Source: an uncultured Bacteroidales bacterium (GTDB taxonomy: Bacteria > Bacteroidota > Bacteroidia > Bacteroidales > F082). From it: DNA of 64,000 nt. The notes under the pieces were generated by a model. The model did not search any database. It saw only the letters and a program-made list of their open reading frames with translations, and was not told the DNA's origin. Position 1 is the first letter of the stretch. Each line of letters starts with the position of its first letter. A program made the position numbers and the translations under genes. The stretch lies in assembly GCA_946184615.1 (NCBI GenBank), contig CAMHFN010000001.1, positions 109,339 to 173,338 of the forward strand, in the 5' to 3' direction. Below, one piece after another: positions 43,316 through 51,996 of this stretch.

Positions 43316-44393
43316 CAACATCATCTTCGTCCTTGACGCTGGAGGTACGGGATTTAAGTTCTCCGTAGTAAAAGATTATAAAGAAATCATTGAGCCTTTC
43401 ACCATCCCCTCAGCGGCACCAACGCTCGAAGAAGTCCTGCAGAAGCTCATCTATGGATTCCATGAATGCGAGGCACGTTGCGAGGCCAAGCCCAAAGCCA
43501 TCAGTTTTTGCTTCCCTGGTCCAGCCGACTACCCTAACGGCATCATTGGAGATTTGCCCAACCTACCCACTTTTCGGGGTGGTGTGGCATTGAAACAAAT
43601 ACTCGAGAATGAATTCAACGTACCTGTCTTTATTAATAATGATGGTGACCTTTTCGTGTATGGTGAAGCTCTGGGAGGTCTTTTGCCCCAAGTGAATGAA
43701 ATGCTTGAAAAACAAGGGAATCCCAAACGGTACAAAAACCTATTCGGAGTAACCCTTGGCACCGGCTTTGGCGGAGGCATCGTCATCAACAAAGTGTTGC
43801 TCCATGGTGACAATAGTGCAGGTGGAGAGATTTGGTGCTCACCTAATTGTCTCTACCATGACACCATCGCCGAAGAAAGTGTCAGCATCCGAGGTGTACG
43901 CCGGGTGTATGCCCGCGAAGCTGGCATCCCCTTCGATGAAGCTCCGCAGCCTTACGACATCTTCAAAATCGCCAAAGGAGAACAAGAGGGGAGGCAGGAA
44001 GCCGCACTGAAAGCTTGGGACGAGCTCAGCACCGTGCTAGCTGACGTGATCGGCAATGGACTGCGTTTCACCGATGGATTGGTAGTCATCGGCGGAGGAT
44101 TATCTGGAGCCTGGCCTGTGTTCATGCCCATGCTCATCAAAAAGCTGAACGAGCCTTATACTGTTAATGGGAACATCATCCCCCGAATGGAAACCGAAGC
44201 ATTCAACCTGGAGGAAGTCAACGATTGCTTGCGTTTCGCAGAGAAAAGCGGTAAGATGATTACCGTGCCTTTCAGCGACCAGCAGGTGTGGTACGATCCT
44301 ACCAAACGCGTAGGCGTAGGCATCACCAAGCTCGGGACCTCTTCGGCCGTCGCTATCGGCGCCTACGCCTATGCGATGAATCAGTTGGGATAA
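43308..44393 (+). CDS. ROK family sugar kinase-like protein
   Basis: A 361-residue protein with the ROK/ASKHA phosphate motif DAGGTGFKFSVV, a second motif GVTLGTGFGGGIVIN and the adenosine motif VVIGGGLSGA. The usual ROK zinc-binding signature (GH followed by CxCGxxGC) is missing; at that place it reads GGEIWCSPNCLYHDTIAEES. Glucokinase or another hexokinase activity is possible, but this divergence makes the substrate uncertain. It is coupled to the exosortase-like gene by an 8-nt overlap. Confidence 0.82.
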   Translation: MNNNIIFVLDAGGTGFKFSVVKDYKEIIEPFTIPSAAPTLEEVLQKLIYGFHECEARCEAKPKAISFCFPGPADYPNGIIGDLPNLPTFRGGVALKQILENEFNVPVFINNDGDLFVYGEALGGLLPQVNEMLEKQGNPKRYKNLFGVTLGTGFGGGIVINKVLLHGDNSAGGEIWCSPNCLYHDTIAEESVSIRGVRRVYAREAGIPFDEAPQPYDIFKIAKGEQEGRQEAALKAWDELSTVLADVIGNGLRFTDGLVVIGGGLSGAWPVFMPMLIKKLNEPYTVNGNIIPRMETEAFNLEEVNDCLRFAEKSGKMITVPFSDQQVWYDPTKRVGVGITKLGTSSAVAIGAYAYAMNQLG

Positions 44394-44397
44394 ACTG

Positions 44398-44829
44398 TTA
44401 TACTCTCTTGAAATACAGGGCGAATGACGAAACCATACCCGATTGTTCATCAACTTCTTCTGCTTCGACAACCATCTCTTTGTCTGTCAGTTGAGTGATG
44501 GTAGCCGCCAAAGGCCCATCTTCGTCCATCATAAGAGTCAGTTTGTCGTCAACAACCGTATATTCGACCTTATCACCCATGGAGTAAACATAACCATCAT
44601 TTTTAAACTCAATAATAAGATCTCCAATTTCTTCTTCTGCAGGTATTCCCAGCATCTGAACAAACTGCTCAGGAGTCATTTGCATCGACATACCATCAAT
44701 ATTGATTGAAATCGATTCCAGTTGCCATTTGCCGAGAATCCGTTTTTCGTTACTTTTGGTGCAGGAAGTAAGAGCGGTCATACCAACCACAAAAAGCACC
44801 ATAGCCATAATTTTCATTACTTTTTTCAT
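44398..44829 (-). CDS. Lipocalin-like lipoprotein
   Basis: A 143-residue lipoprotein (lipobox LTSC) whose body starts ILGKWQLESISINIDG and continues with alternating strands ending FALYFKRV, the pattern of the short lipocalin-like lipoproteins common in Bacteroidota. The ligand is unknown. It is convergent with the ROK gene, and a -7 box lies about 60 nt upstream. Confidence 0.72.
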   Translation of the reverse strand: MKKVMKIMAMVLFVVGMTALTSCTKSNEKRILGKWQLESISINIDGMSMQMTPEQFVQMLGIPAEEEIGDLIIEFKNDGYVYSMGDKVEYTVVDDKLTLMMDEDGPLAATITQLTDKEMVVEAEEVDEQSGMVSSFALYFKRV

Positions 44830-44888
44830 GCGTTTTTCCCCTAATACGTGTCGGGCACAACTTTTAAGTTAAACAGTAATTTCGGCTG

Positions 44889-44896
44889 CAAAAATA
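44889..44896 (-). promoter_or_regulatory. -7 box for the lipocalin-like gene
   Basis: TATTTTTG on the minus strand, 59 nt before the ATG. Confidence 0.52.
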
Positions 44897-44937
44897 AGGC
44901 TTTTTTGAATAACCGTCTATTCAAGCTGAAAAATTGC

Positions 44938-44945
44938 TATATTTG
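44938..44945 (+). promoter_or_regulatory. -7 box for the GH89 gene
   Basis: TATATTTG, 18 nt before the ATG. Confidence 0.58.
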
Positions 44946-44963
44946 CCCTAAACATTTCAATCC

Positions 44964-47201
44964 ATGAAAAAGTTGTACCTCCTTGCCCTCGTGGGCCTTT
45001 TATGCTGCGTTTCCTGCAACAAAAAAGAAACCGATCCTGAAGTTATCGCCATGCGCGGTTTGGTCAATCGTGTGATACCTGAATTCTCCAACCAAATCAA
45101 ACTGGAACGACTTAACGACACTGTCGACTGCTATGAATTCGAAAGTCAGGGCAGTAAGATTGTCATTCGCGGCAACAACGCCAATAGTATGGCCGTCGGG
45201 TTGAACCGATACCTTAAATATTATTGTCACGCCGAGTTCCCCTGGTTCATGGAGGAGGCTTTGGAGATGCCTTCCGTGTTACCCCAAGTCCCAACAAAAG
45301 TAAGAGAAACAGCGCGCGTGCCTGAACGTTTCTTCTTGAATTACTGCACTTTTGGTTACACTATGCCTTGGTGGAGTTGGGAACAATGGGAGCATTTCAT
45401 CGATTGGATGGCACTGAATGGCATCAACCTGCCTTTGGCCATCACGGGACAAGAGTCCGTATGGTATGAAGTATGGAGCGAGTTGGGGCTCACCGACGAG
45501 GAGATTCGCAGTTATTTCACTGGTCCTGCCCATCTTCCCTGGCACCGAATGCAAAACATCGACCGTTGGGGAGGCCCTCTGCCCATGTCGTGGTTGGAAA
45601 ACCAAAAAGCCCTGCAACAAAAGATCGTTGCCCGTGAGCGCGAGTTGAACATGAAACCCGTGCTGCCCGGCTTTGCCGGACACGTCCCGCCCTGTATCAA
45701 ACGTCTCTATCCCGAAGCGCCATTGGCCTCTTTAGGCGACTGGGCAGGCTTCGACAGCACCTGCTGGTGCAAGTTCCTCGATCCGCTCGATCCTTTATAT
45801 ACCGAAATCCAGCAGAAATTCATCGCCAAGCAGACCGAATTCTATGGTACTGATCATATCTATGGCATCGACATCTTCAACGAGCTCATCCCACCGAGCT
45901 GGGAACCAGAATACCTCTCTCGTGTAAGTCGCCAAGTCTATGAATCGTTGGTAGCCGCCGATCCCGAGGCTAGATGGCTTGAGATGGCATGGCTCTTCTG
46001 GAACGAGCGCCAATACTGGGAAGTGGATAACCGCATCGAGGCTTACATCACCTCCATGCCAAAGGACAGGCACATCATGCTCGACTACTACTGCGAACGA
46101 CAACCCGTGTGGGAACGCACCAACAGCTACTACGGCGTGCCTTACATCTGGTGCTACCTCGGCAACTTCGGTGGCAACTCTATGCTCGCTGGCAACCTCG
46201 ACACGGTGAACGTCAGGATTGAACGTGCCTTCGAGAAGGGCGGGGACAACTTCGTGGGCATCGGCTCCACTTTGGAAGGCTTCGACTGCAACCCCTTCAT
46301 GTATGAATATGTCTTTGAAAAAGCCTGGGACAGTCCAATTACCAAGGATGTGGACGCTTGGGTGGAACACCTTGCCGACCAGCGCGGCGGCAAGGAAGAT
46401 TCCAATATGAGAGCCGCTTGGAAACTGCTGGCCGACAGTGTCTATAATAAGGTATCGTCACCCGGACAGACGGTACGCATCAACCAAAGGCCGACAATGG
46501 GCGACATCAACGAATACCGACAGTATTACGTGGCACCCACCTATAAATACAACAACCTTACCTTATTGAAAGTGCTTGACGAGCTACTGGCTGCGGACTG
46601 CCCTACCCGAACCCGCCATTTTGATGCCGTCAATATCACCCGTCAACTGCTAGGCAATTACTTCAGCGACCTTTATGCCGATTATGTAAAAGCCTATCAA
46701 GAAAAAGACCATGAAAAACTACGTCAAATCGAGGCGACTATGACCTCTATACTTGATGACACTGACAAGATTTTGGCCACCGAAAGCGCGTTTCTCGTGG
46801 GAAGATGGATCAAGGATGCCCGTGCCATTGGCATCACCGAGGAGGACAAGGACTATTTCGAGAGCAACGCCCGCAACATTATCACTACCTGGGGTGAAGA
46901 GGACGCTTTGCTGAACGAATACGCCAGCCGTGCCTGGGCTGGTCTTACTGAAACCTATTATGCCTACCGTTGGAAGGAGTTCTTCAAGGATGTGAACGCC
47001 TCCATCAATGCTAAAATGCCTTTCGATGAGAAAGCCTATCACGAACGCATTTGCAAGTATGAAGGTCAGTGGTGGCGCGAACGGCTGGGCAATTTCTCCG
47101 CTGAGCCTCAAGGCGACGGCGTGGCTATTGCCAAAGAGATTGCCGATAAATACCGTGCTCAATTGGAGGATCGGTATGAAGAAGAGGCCATCCGCCCATA
47201 G
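44964..47201 (+). CDS. Alpha-N-acetylglucosaminidase, glycoside hydrolase family 89
   Basis: A 745-residue lipoprotein (lipobox CVSC at about residue 18), so it acts in the periplasm or at the surface. The GH89 fold (NAGLU type) removes alpha-linked GlcNAc from host glycans such as heparan sulfate or gastric mucin caps. Signature regions: FLNYCTFGYTMPWWSWEQWE, the acid-base Glu in IDIFNELIPPS, and the nucleophile Glu in STLEGFDCNPFMYE. It stands alone between other units, with no SusCD pair beside it. Confidence 0.94.
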   Translation: MKKLYLLALVGLLCCVSCNKKETDPEVIAMRGLVNRVIPEFSNQIKLERLNDTVDCYEFESQGSKIVIRGNNANSMAVGLNRYLKYYCHAEFPWFMEEALEMPSVLPQVPTKVRETARVPERFFLNYCTFGYTMPWWSWEQWEHFIDWMALNGINLPLAITGQESVWYEVWSELGLTDEEIRSYFTGPAHLPWHRMQNIDRWGGPLPMSWLENQKALQQKIVARERELNMKPVLPGFAGHVPPCIKRLYPEAPLASLGDWAGFDSTCWCKFLDPLDPLYTEIQQKFIAKQTEFYGTDHIYGIDIFNELIPPSWEPEYLSRVSRQVYESLVAADPEARWLEMAWLFWNERQYWEVDNRIEAYITSMPKDRHIMLDYYCERQPVWERTNSYYGVPYIWCYLGNFGGNSMLAGNLDTVNVRIERAFEKGGDNFVGIGSTLEGFDCNPFMYEYVFEKAWDSPITKDVDAWVEHLADQRGGKEDSNMRAAWKLLADSVYNKVSSPGQTVRINQRPTMGDINEYRQYYVAPTYKYNNLTLLKVLDELLAADCPTRTRHFDAVNITRQLLGNYFSDLYADYVKAYQEKDHEKLRQIEATMTSILDDTDKILATESAFLVGRWIKDARAIGITEEDKDYFESNARNIITTWGEEDALLNEYASRAWAGLTETYYAYRWKEFFKDVNASINAKMPFDEKAYHERICKYEGQWWRERLGNFSAEPQGDGVAIAKEIADKYRAQLEDRYEEEAIRP

Positions 47202-47215
47202 CGAAGATTTGTCCG

Positions 47216-48586
47216 TCAAACATCAGCAGCACGAAACACTTTCCTCTGCGTCAACATCAAAACAAATGCCAACACCGCACCCATCACATCGGAAAGGGTC
47301 ATCGATGCCCAAACTCCGGTGAGACCTTGATAACCCATGTTCTCAAACATCGGAGGAATGATATAAATCATCGGAGCGAGGAAAAGCACCTGACGTGAAA
47401 GACTTGTCACAATGGCAATCCATGGCTTGTCGATGCTTTGGAAAAAGTTGGAGTTGGTAATGGTGAACCCCACCAAAGCGAACATAACCAAGATAAAACG
47501 CATGGCAGGAACCGCAATACCTATGAGTTCCTGTTCGGTTGTGAAGGCACGCAATAGAATCTGCGGAATGGCCAAAGCCAAGATGGCGCTGATCATACCA
47601 ATGGCCACATTGACCTTCATTGTAAGCAAATAAACCGCTTTCAAGCGATGCGGATGTCCAGCACCGTAATTATAGCCTGCAATCGGCTGCATCCCCTGAC
47701 ATACTCCGAGGATAAGCATCACCGCCAGGCTGGCAAATGTGTTAATGATACCGTAGGCTCCTACAGCCAAATCACCTCCATAATGAATCAGTTGACGGTT
47801 AAGCAAAGCAACCACTCCCGATGCTGCCACGTTCATCAGAAAAGGGCTCATGCCGATGAGCAAGATATTACGAAAGATGTAACCCTTCGGCCTCCAGGCA
47901 TGACGGTGAAAGCGAATAAACGACTTCGGATGGATAAAATGCAATACCGCGATGATGCCCGAACATGTCATGGATATAGTGGTGGCCCAAGCCGCACCTG
48001 CGATGCCCCAGTCCAAACCGTAAATGAACAACGCATCAAGAATGATATTGAGGATAGCACCACCTGCCAAAATCCACATCGATTTGGTAGGATAGCCTGA
48101 AGCACGGATCAAGCCAGTCAAATTGAAAGTCACCGTGGTCATGAACATGCCAGGAAGCACAATATCCATATATTCACGAGCATAACTGATGGTCTCCGCC
48201 GAAGCACCGAACATCGTTAGGATTCGATCCATAAACACATATCCTCCCGTGACAAATAGAGTGCCCAGGATAAAAGTCAAAATCATGCTATTGCCTAAGA
48301 TTTTCTCTGCCCAGTTGACATCCTTTTTTCCTAGCACAATGGACATGCGAGCAGAGGATCCTACACCCACCAAAGAGCCAAAAGCATGGACAATGTTCAT
48401 GACGGGCATGGTGATCGCCAATCCCGCGATAGCCAAAGCCCCAACACATTGCCCAAGAAACACACGATCACAAATATTATACACCGAAGCGATGATCTGA
48501 CTTACAATCGAAGGCAACGCATAGGCCCATAACAACTTCTTTATATCTTTGGTTTCCAGCTCTTTAGTTCGGTCCAACTGTTCCAT
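47216..48586 (-). CDS. MATE family efflux transporter
   Basis: A 456-residue protein with 12 membrane segments and two homologous halves (KKLLWAYALPSIVSQIIASVYNICDRVFLGQ and the second-half GMSPFLMNVAASGVVALLNRQL). It resembles MepA/NorM-type Na+- or H+-coupled drug exporters. The substrate cannot be told from sequence. Its 3' end converges with the GH89 gene (14-nt gap). Confidence 0.92.
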   Translation of the reverse strand: MEQLDRTKELETKDIKKLLWAYALPSIVSQIIASVYNICDRVFLGQCVGALAIAGLAITMPVMNIVHAFGSLVGVGSSARMSIVLGKKDVNWAEKILGNSMILTFILGTLFVTGGYVFMDRILTMFGASAETISYAREYMDIVLPGMFMTTVTFNLTGLIRASGYPTKSMWILAGGAILNIILDALFIYGLDWGIAGAAWATTISMTCSGIIAVLHFIHPKSFIRFHRHAWRPKGYIFRNILLIGMSPFLMNVAASGVVALLNRQLIHYGGDLAVGAYGIINTFASLAVMLILGVCQGMQPIAGYNYGAGHPHRLKAVYLLTMKVNVAIGMISAILALAIPQILLRAFTTEQELIGIAVPAMRFILVMFALVGFTITNSNFFQSIDKPWIAIVTSLSRQVLFLAPMIYIIPPMFENMGYQGLTGVWASMTLSDVMGAVLAFVLMLTQRKVFRAADV

Positions 48587-48611
48587 TCTCTTCTTCCATT
48601 TTTTGAATCGG

Positions 48612-48619
48612 CAAAATTA
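48612..48619 (-). promoter_or_regulatory. -7 box for the MATE gene
   Basis: TAATTTTG on the minus strand, 25 nt before the ATG, close to the divergent box at 48632. Confidence 0.5.
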
Positions 48620-48631
48620 GAGTTTTTTTTC

Positions 48632-48639
48632 TATTTTTG
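48632..48639 (+). promoter_or_regulatory. -7 box for the O-acetylation operon
   Basis: TATTTTTG, 23 nt before the first ATG of the four-gene operon (48663-53870). Confidence 0.6.
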
Positions 48640-48662
48640 CAGTCCATTTCATTCCTGAAAAC

Positions 48663-49247
48663 ATGAAAAACAAAATACGGGCCTCTCTTCTTTTCCTCCT
48701 GCTACCTACCTTTCTGGCTTACAGTCATCCTGAAAGCGTTATGGACTCGCTTCAGATGCCTGAAAAAATCACCAACCTGCCTTCCGAGACCCTCAAGGAA
48801 GGCGACAGGGCTGGAGCGTGGGGATTACCCGTCCTGGTGGCTTTACGCTATGGACTGACGGTAGACGAAACCCGTGACGAACGCCTTGACGAAAAAGCTT
48901 GTCGCCAAGCTGCCTTGCACTATCTTACCGACTTGTACGCCCAATTCGGTGACTGGGATCTCTGCTATTATGCTTATCTTTATAGTCCTGCCTACGTTAG
49001 GAACTTGCAGATGCGCAATCTCAGCATTCCACAGCCCAAACCAGAAATCAAGAAGCCTGCCAAACCCAAAACTGTCGATAAACCGAAGCCCAAGGAGCCC
49101 AAGTATATCACCTACAATGTCAAATCGGGCGATACACTGAGCAAGATTGCAAAAAAACACCATGTCAGTGTGGCCGATCTTAAAAAATGGAATAGTCTAA
49201 AGAACGACACCATACGAGTGAACCAAAAGCTCAAAATATACCAATGA
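48663..49247 (+). CDS. Secreted LysM protein with degenerate transglycosylase domain
   Basis: A 194-residue protein: signal peptide (MKNKIRASLLFLLLPTFLAYS), a shortened SLT-like segment (about residues 35-118), a Lys/Pro-rich linker and one LysM repeat at the C-terminus. The segment GDRAGAWGLPVLVALRYGL ... RRAALHYLTDLY-like ... GDWDLCYYAYLYSP aligns with GSRAGAKGLWQF ... AACMCMLDLY ... KDWFLVLAAYNAGP of the MltD at 135-1682. The catalytic Glu position carries Leu. It is probably a peptidoglycan-binding scaffold rather than an active lytic enzyme. It is first in the operon, with a 4-nt overlap with the next gene. Confidence 0.75.
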   Translation: MKNKIRASLLFLLLPTFLAYSHPESVMDSLQMPEKITNLPSETLKEGDRAGAWGLPVLVALRYGLTVDETRDERLDEKACRQAALHYLTDLYAQFGDWDLCYYAYLYSPAYVRNLQMRNLSIPQPKPEIKKPAKPKTVDKPKPKEPKYITYNVKSGDTLSKIAKKHHVSVADLKKWNSLKNDTIRVNQKLKIYQ

Positions 49248-50761
49248 AACCAGCCCGGACCCTTTTATTTATTCTATCCATATTTATTTTGCTCGGCATC
49301 GGATGGTTTTTCTTTCCTGCCGAAGGAGTTGCCCTTGGCAAGATGAACCTCCGTTTCCCTTCCTATGCACAGGACCAGCTGGGCCCCGATGTGGAACTTG
49401 ACGTGGACTCCGTTCTCAACAATGTGAACAAAAGCTTCGAGATGAATGTCTCCGAAACCCTTATTGACAGTTTGGATTTTTACTACGACTTTCTTACCAT
49501 CAACCCCAATCGCATTCACCTCCCCAACAACGACTATACCTATTTTGACAGCATGTTCTACCTTATGGAACATGCTGTGGAAACACATAAGGTTTACCGG
49601 GTTGTACATTATGGTGACTCACAAATTGAAATGGATCGCATCACCTCGGTGCTGCGCCAGCGACTTCAAGAGATGTTCGGAGGTTCAGGTCCCGGGATGA
49701 TTTCCGCCGTCAAAAGGATTTCCTCCATCTCCGTCACCCAAGGCTATTCCGGCAACCTCATACGCTATGCACTTATTAGCGACTCCACTTCTCACAAAGC
49801 CTCGCACGGCCGTTACGGCATAATGACCCAATTCTGTCAAACTACAGGCCAGGCCTCTGTCAACTTCAGCAAGAGCAAAAACTCACAAGCCTACGAGAAA
49901 GCCAGAGAAATCTCAAGAGTATCCGTCCTATTCGGCAACAACAGCGAAGGCTTCCGGGTCGCCCTAAAGGCCGATGGCGTTCAAGAAGAGAGCCAAACCT
50001 TTGCCGCCAAGTCAGGTCCATCTCTATTCACCTGGGAGCTTCCAAGCAATGTCGAGAAAGGTACGCTCAGCCTGCAAGGCAGTGCCGAAATCTATGGCGT
50101 CATGCTGGATGGCGGCTATGGCGTGGCAGTCGACAACAACGCCTTGAGAGGCTGTTCCGGCACCATCTTCACCCGAATCAACAAGCCCTTGATGGAAGAG
50201 TCGTTCAAACTCACCGACACCCGGATGATCATCCTCCAGTTTGGCGGCAACCGCATGCCTATGATTACCAACAGCAAGCAAATCAGCAATTATATGAGCG
50301 AACTCGACAAGCAGGTGAAATACTTTAAGGAAGTGGCTCCTCAAGCCACCATCCTATTTATTGGACCTGCTGACATGGGCAAGAGTTATAACGGCAAGAT
50401 TGGCACTTGGAAAGGACTTCCCGAGCTCAACGACTCCATCAAAGCCATGGCGCTGAGCAACAACATCGCTTATTGGGATATGTTTCATGTAATGGGCGGT
50501 GAGGGTTCCATGGCACAATATGTCAAACACAAACCGCAACTGGGCAGTCCCGACCACATCCACTTTACCTTCCTTGGTGCCCAAGAAATTGGCAATCAAC
50601 TGGCCAAGTCACTCATCATATATCACGATTTCTACGCCTTACGGAAACGCCTTCCCGACGACTATATCTATGAGTTCATGAGTAAAGATCAAGAACAAAT
50701 TGAGCAAGAGCGCGAAGCCCGCAAAAACAAGTTTGTCCCCACCAAATTTTATTACGAATGA
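49244..50761 (+). CDS. SGNH/GDSL hydrolase-like envelope protein, first of two
   Basis: A 505-residue protein anchored by an N-terminal membrane segment (residues 6-23) with the rest in the periplasm. SGNH blocks are visible: block I VHYGDSQIE with the Ser, the Gly/Asn block LQFGGNRMP, and the catalytic Asp and His in SPDHIHFT. Such proteins transfer or remove acetyl groups on glycans. The C-terminus is a basic and acidic tail (EQIEQEREARKNK). The downstream SGNH gene overlaps by 4 nt. Confidence 0.85.
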   Translation: MKPARTLLFILSIFILLGIGWFFFPAEGVALGKMNLRFPSYAQDQLGPDVELDVDSVLNNVNKSFEMNVSETLIDSLDFYYDFLTINPNRIHLPNNDYTYFDSMFYLMEHAVETHKVYRVVHYGDSQIEMDRITSVLRQRLQEMFGGSGPGMISAVKRISSISVTQGYSGNLIRYALISDSTSHKASHGRYGIMTQFCQTTGQASVNFSKSKNSQAYEKAREISRVSVLFGNNSEGFRVALKADGVQEESQTFAAKSGPSLFTWELPSNVEKGTLSLQGSAEIYGVMLDGGYGVAVDNNALRGCSGTIFTRINKPLMEESFKLTDTRMIILQFGGNRMPMITNSKQISNYMSELDKQVKYFKEVAPQATILFIGPADMGKSYNGKIGTWKGLPELNDSIKAMALSNNIAYWDMFHVMGGEGSMAQYVKHKPQLGSPDHIHFTFLGAQEIGNQLAKSLIIYHDFYALRKRLPDDYIYEFMSKDQEQIEQEREARKNKFVPTKFYYE

Positions 50762-51996
50762 AAAAGCACGCCCTGTTCCTGACCCTATTGGCCCTTTGTG
50801 CAACAGTCAGCTTCGCACAAGGTCCCACAAGCATAGAGACTCCCGACTATAGTTTCACCCATTTCGATCGCAACCATCTTGTCTTTCCGGGCGACAGTGT
50901 GGCCATGGAATTGTTTTTCGACAAGCTCGACAGTTTGTTTTTCACTGGACAAGGTCATATCAACATTATGCACATTGGAGGCTCCCATGTGCAAGCGGGT
51001 GTGTTCTCCCAACAGATGCGCGACAACCTGCTTAACCTCTTCCCTGGCATCACCGCAGGCCGCGGACTCGTATTTCCCTACATGAAGACCAACACTCCGG
51101 CAAGTTACAGCATCAGTTACACTGGCGAGTGGGAGTACTTTCGCAACGCCCTTCCCTTCGAGACCCGCATGGGCCTTGCCGGCGCCTCCACTACCACCTC
51201 CGACACCGAGGCTAGCTTCAGCATCGTCACCCGAGAGAAAAACCCCAGAGACATTACCCCCGTGTTCGATTTCAACCTGGTAAAAATCCTCGGATATGGC
51301 AGCCTTACCCCCGTGGTGCATTTCAACAACAAAATCATTGAAGGTTCCTATAGTAAAGAAGAAGGTTCCTATACCTTCCAACTTCCCGACTACACTGACT
51401 CCTTGTATGTGGACTTCAACCACCAATCTGGAACCTTTACAGTGACGGGCGTGTATCTCGACAACGGTATGCCTGGAATCACCTACCATGGCATTGGCAT
51501 CAATGGTGCCAAGGTAGAATCTTATCTTAAATGCGCAGACCTGAAACGTGACCTGAGACTGGTGAATCCCGACCTCGTCATCTTTGGTATCGGCATCAAC
51601 GATGCTGCTGCCGACAGTTTCACCAAGGAGAAATTCGTCAACGACTACAGTAGACTTATTGACACCATCCTCGAGGTCAACCCGAAATGTGCACTTCTCT
51701 TTGTCACCAACAACGACAGCTATAAGAAAATCAGTAAAAAGAAATACGAAGTCAACCCCAACGGTGCAGTGGCCCAACAAGCTTTCATGGAACTTGGGAA
51801 AAAACATCATGGAGCCGTGTGGGATTTCTTCGACATCATGGGAGGACTAAGGTCAATGCAGGATTGGGAAAACGAAGGCATCGCCCAAAAAGACAAGGTG
51901 CATTTCACCTCCGCAGGCTACGCCTTGATTGGCGACTTACTCTTTAACGCACTAATGGAGAAATACACAGAACATCTTAAGCGCAAAAACAAATGA
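50758..51996 (+). CDS. SGNH/GDSL hydrolase-like envelope protein, second of two
   Basis: A 412-residue secreted protein (signal peptide MKKHALFLTLLALCATVSFAQ). Block I is IMHIGGSHVQ; the Ser is preserved but the GDS of the first protein is replaced by GGS. The Asn block is FGIGINDA and the catalytic His is in DKVHFTSAGY, with Asp two residues before. It is coupled to the genes on both sides (4-nt overlaps). The pair probably forms acetyltransferase or esterase subunits working with the MBOAT protein. Confidence 0.83.
   Translation: MKKHALFLTLLALCATVSFAQGPTSIETPDYSFTHFDRNHLVFPGDSVAMELFFDKLDSLFFTGQGHINIMHIGGSHVQAGVFSQQMRDNLLNLFPGITAGRGLVFPYMKTNTPASYSISYTGEWEYFRNALPFETRMGLAGASTTTSDTEASFSIVTREKNPRDITPVFDFNLVKILGYGSLTPVVHFNNKIIEGSYSKEEGSYTFQLPDYTDSLYVDFNHQSGTFTVTGVYLDNGMPGITYHGIGINGAKVESYLKCADLKRDLRLVNPDLVIFGIGINDAAADSFTKEKFVNDYSRLIDTILEVNPKCALLFVTNNDSYKKISKKKYEVNPNGAVAQQAFMELGKKHHGAVWDFFDIMGGLRSMQDWENEGIAQKDKVHFTSAGYALIGDLLFNALMEKYTEHLKRKNK

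Noticed and set aside
50785..51810. Minus-strand open frame of 341 codons
   Set aside because: It is antisense to the second SGNH gene, which has a signal peptide and family motifs. The antisense translation shows no domain.
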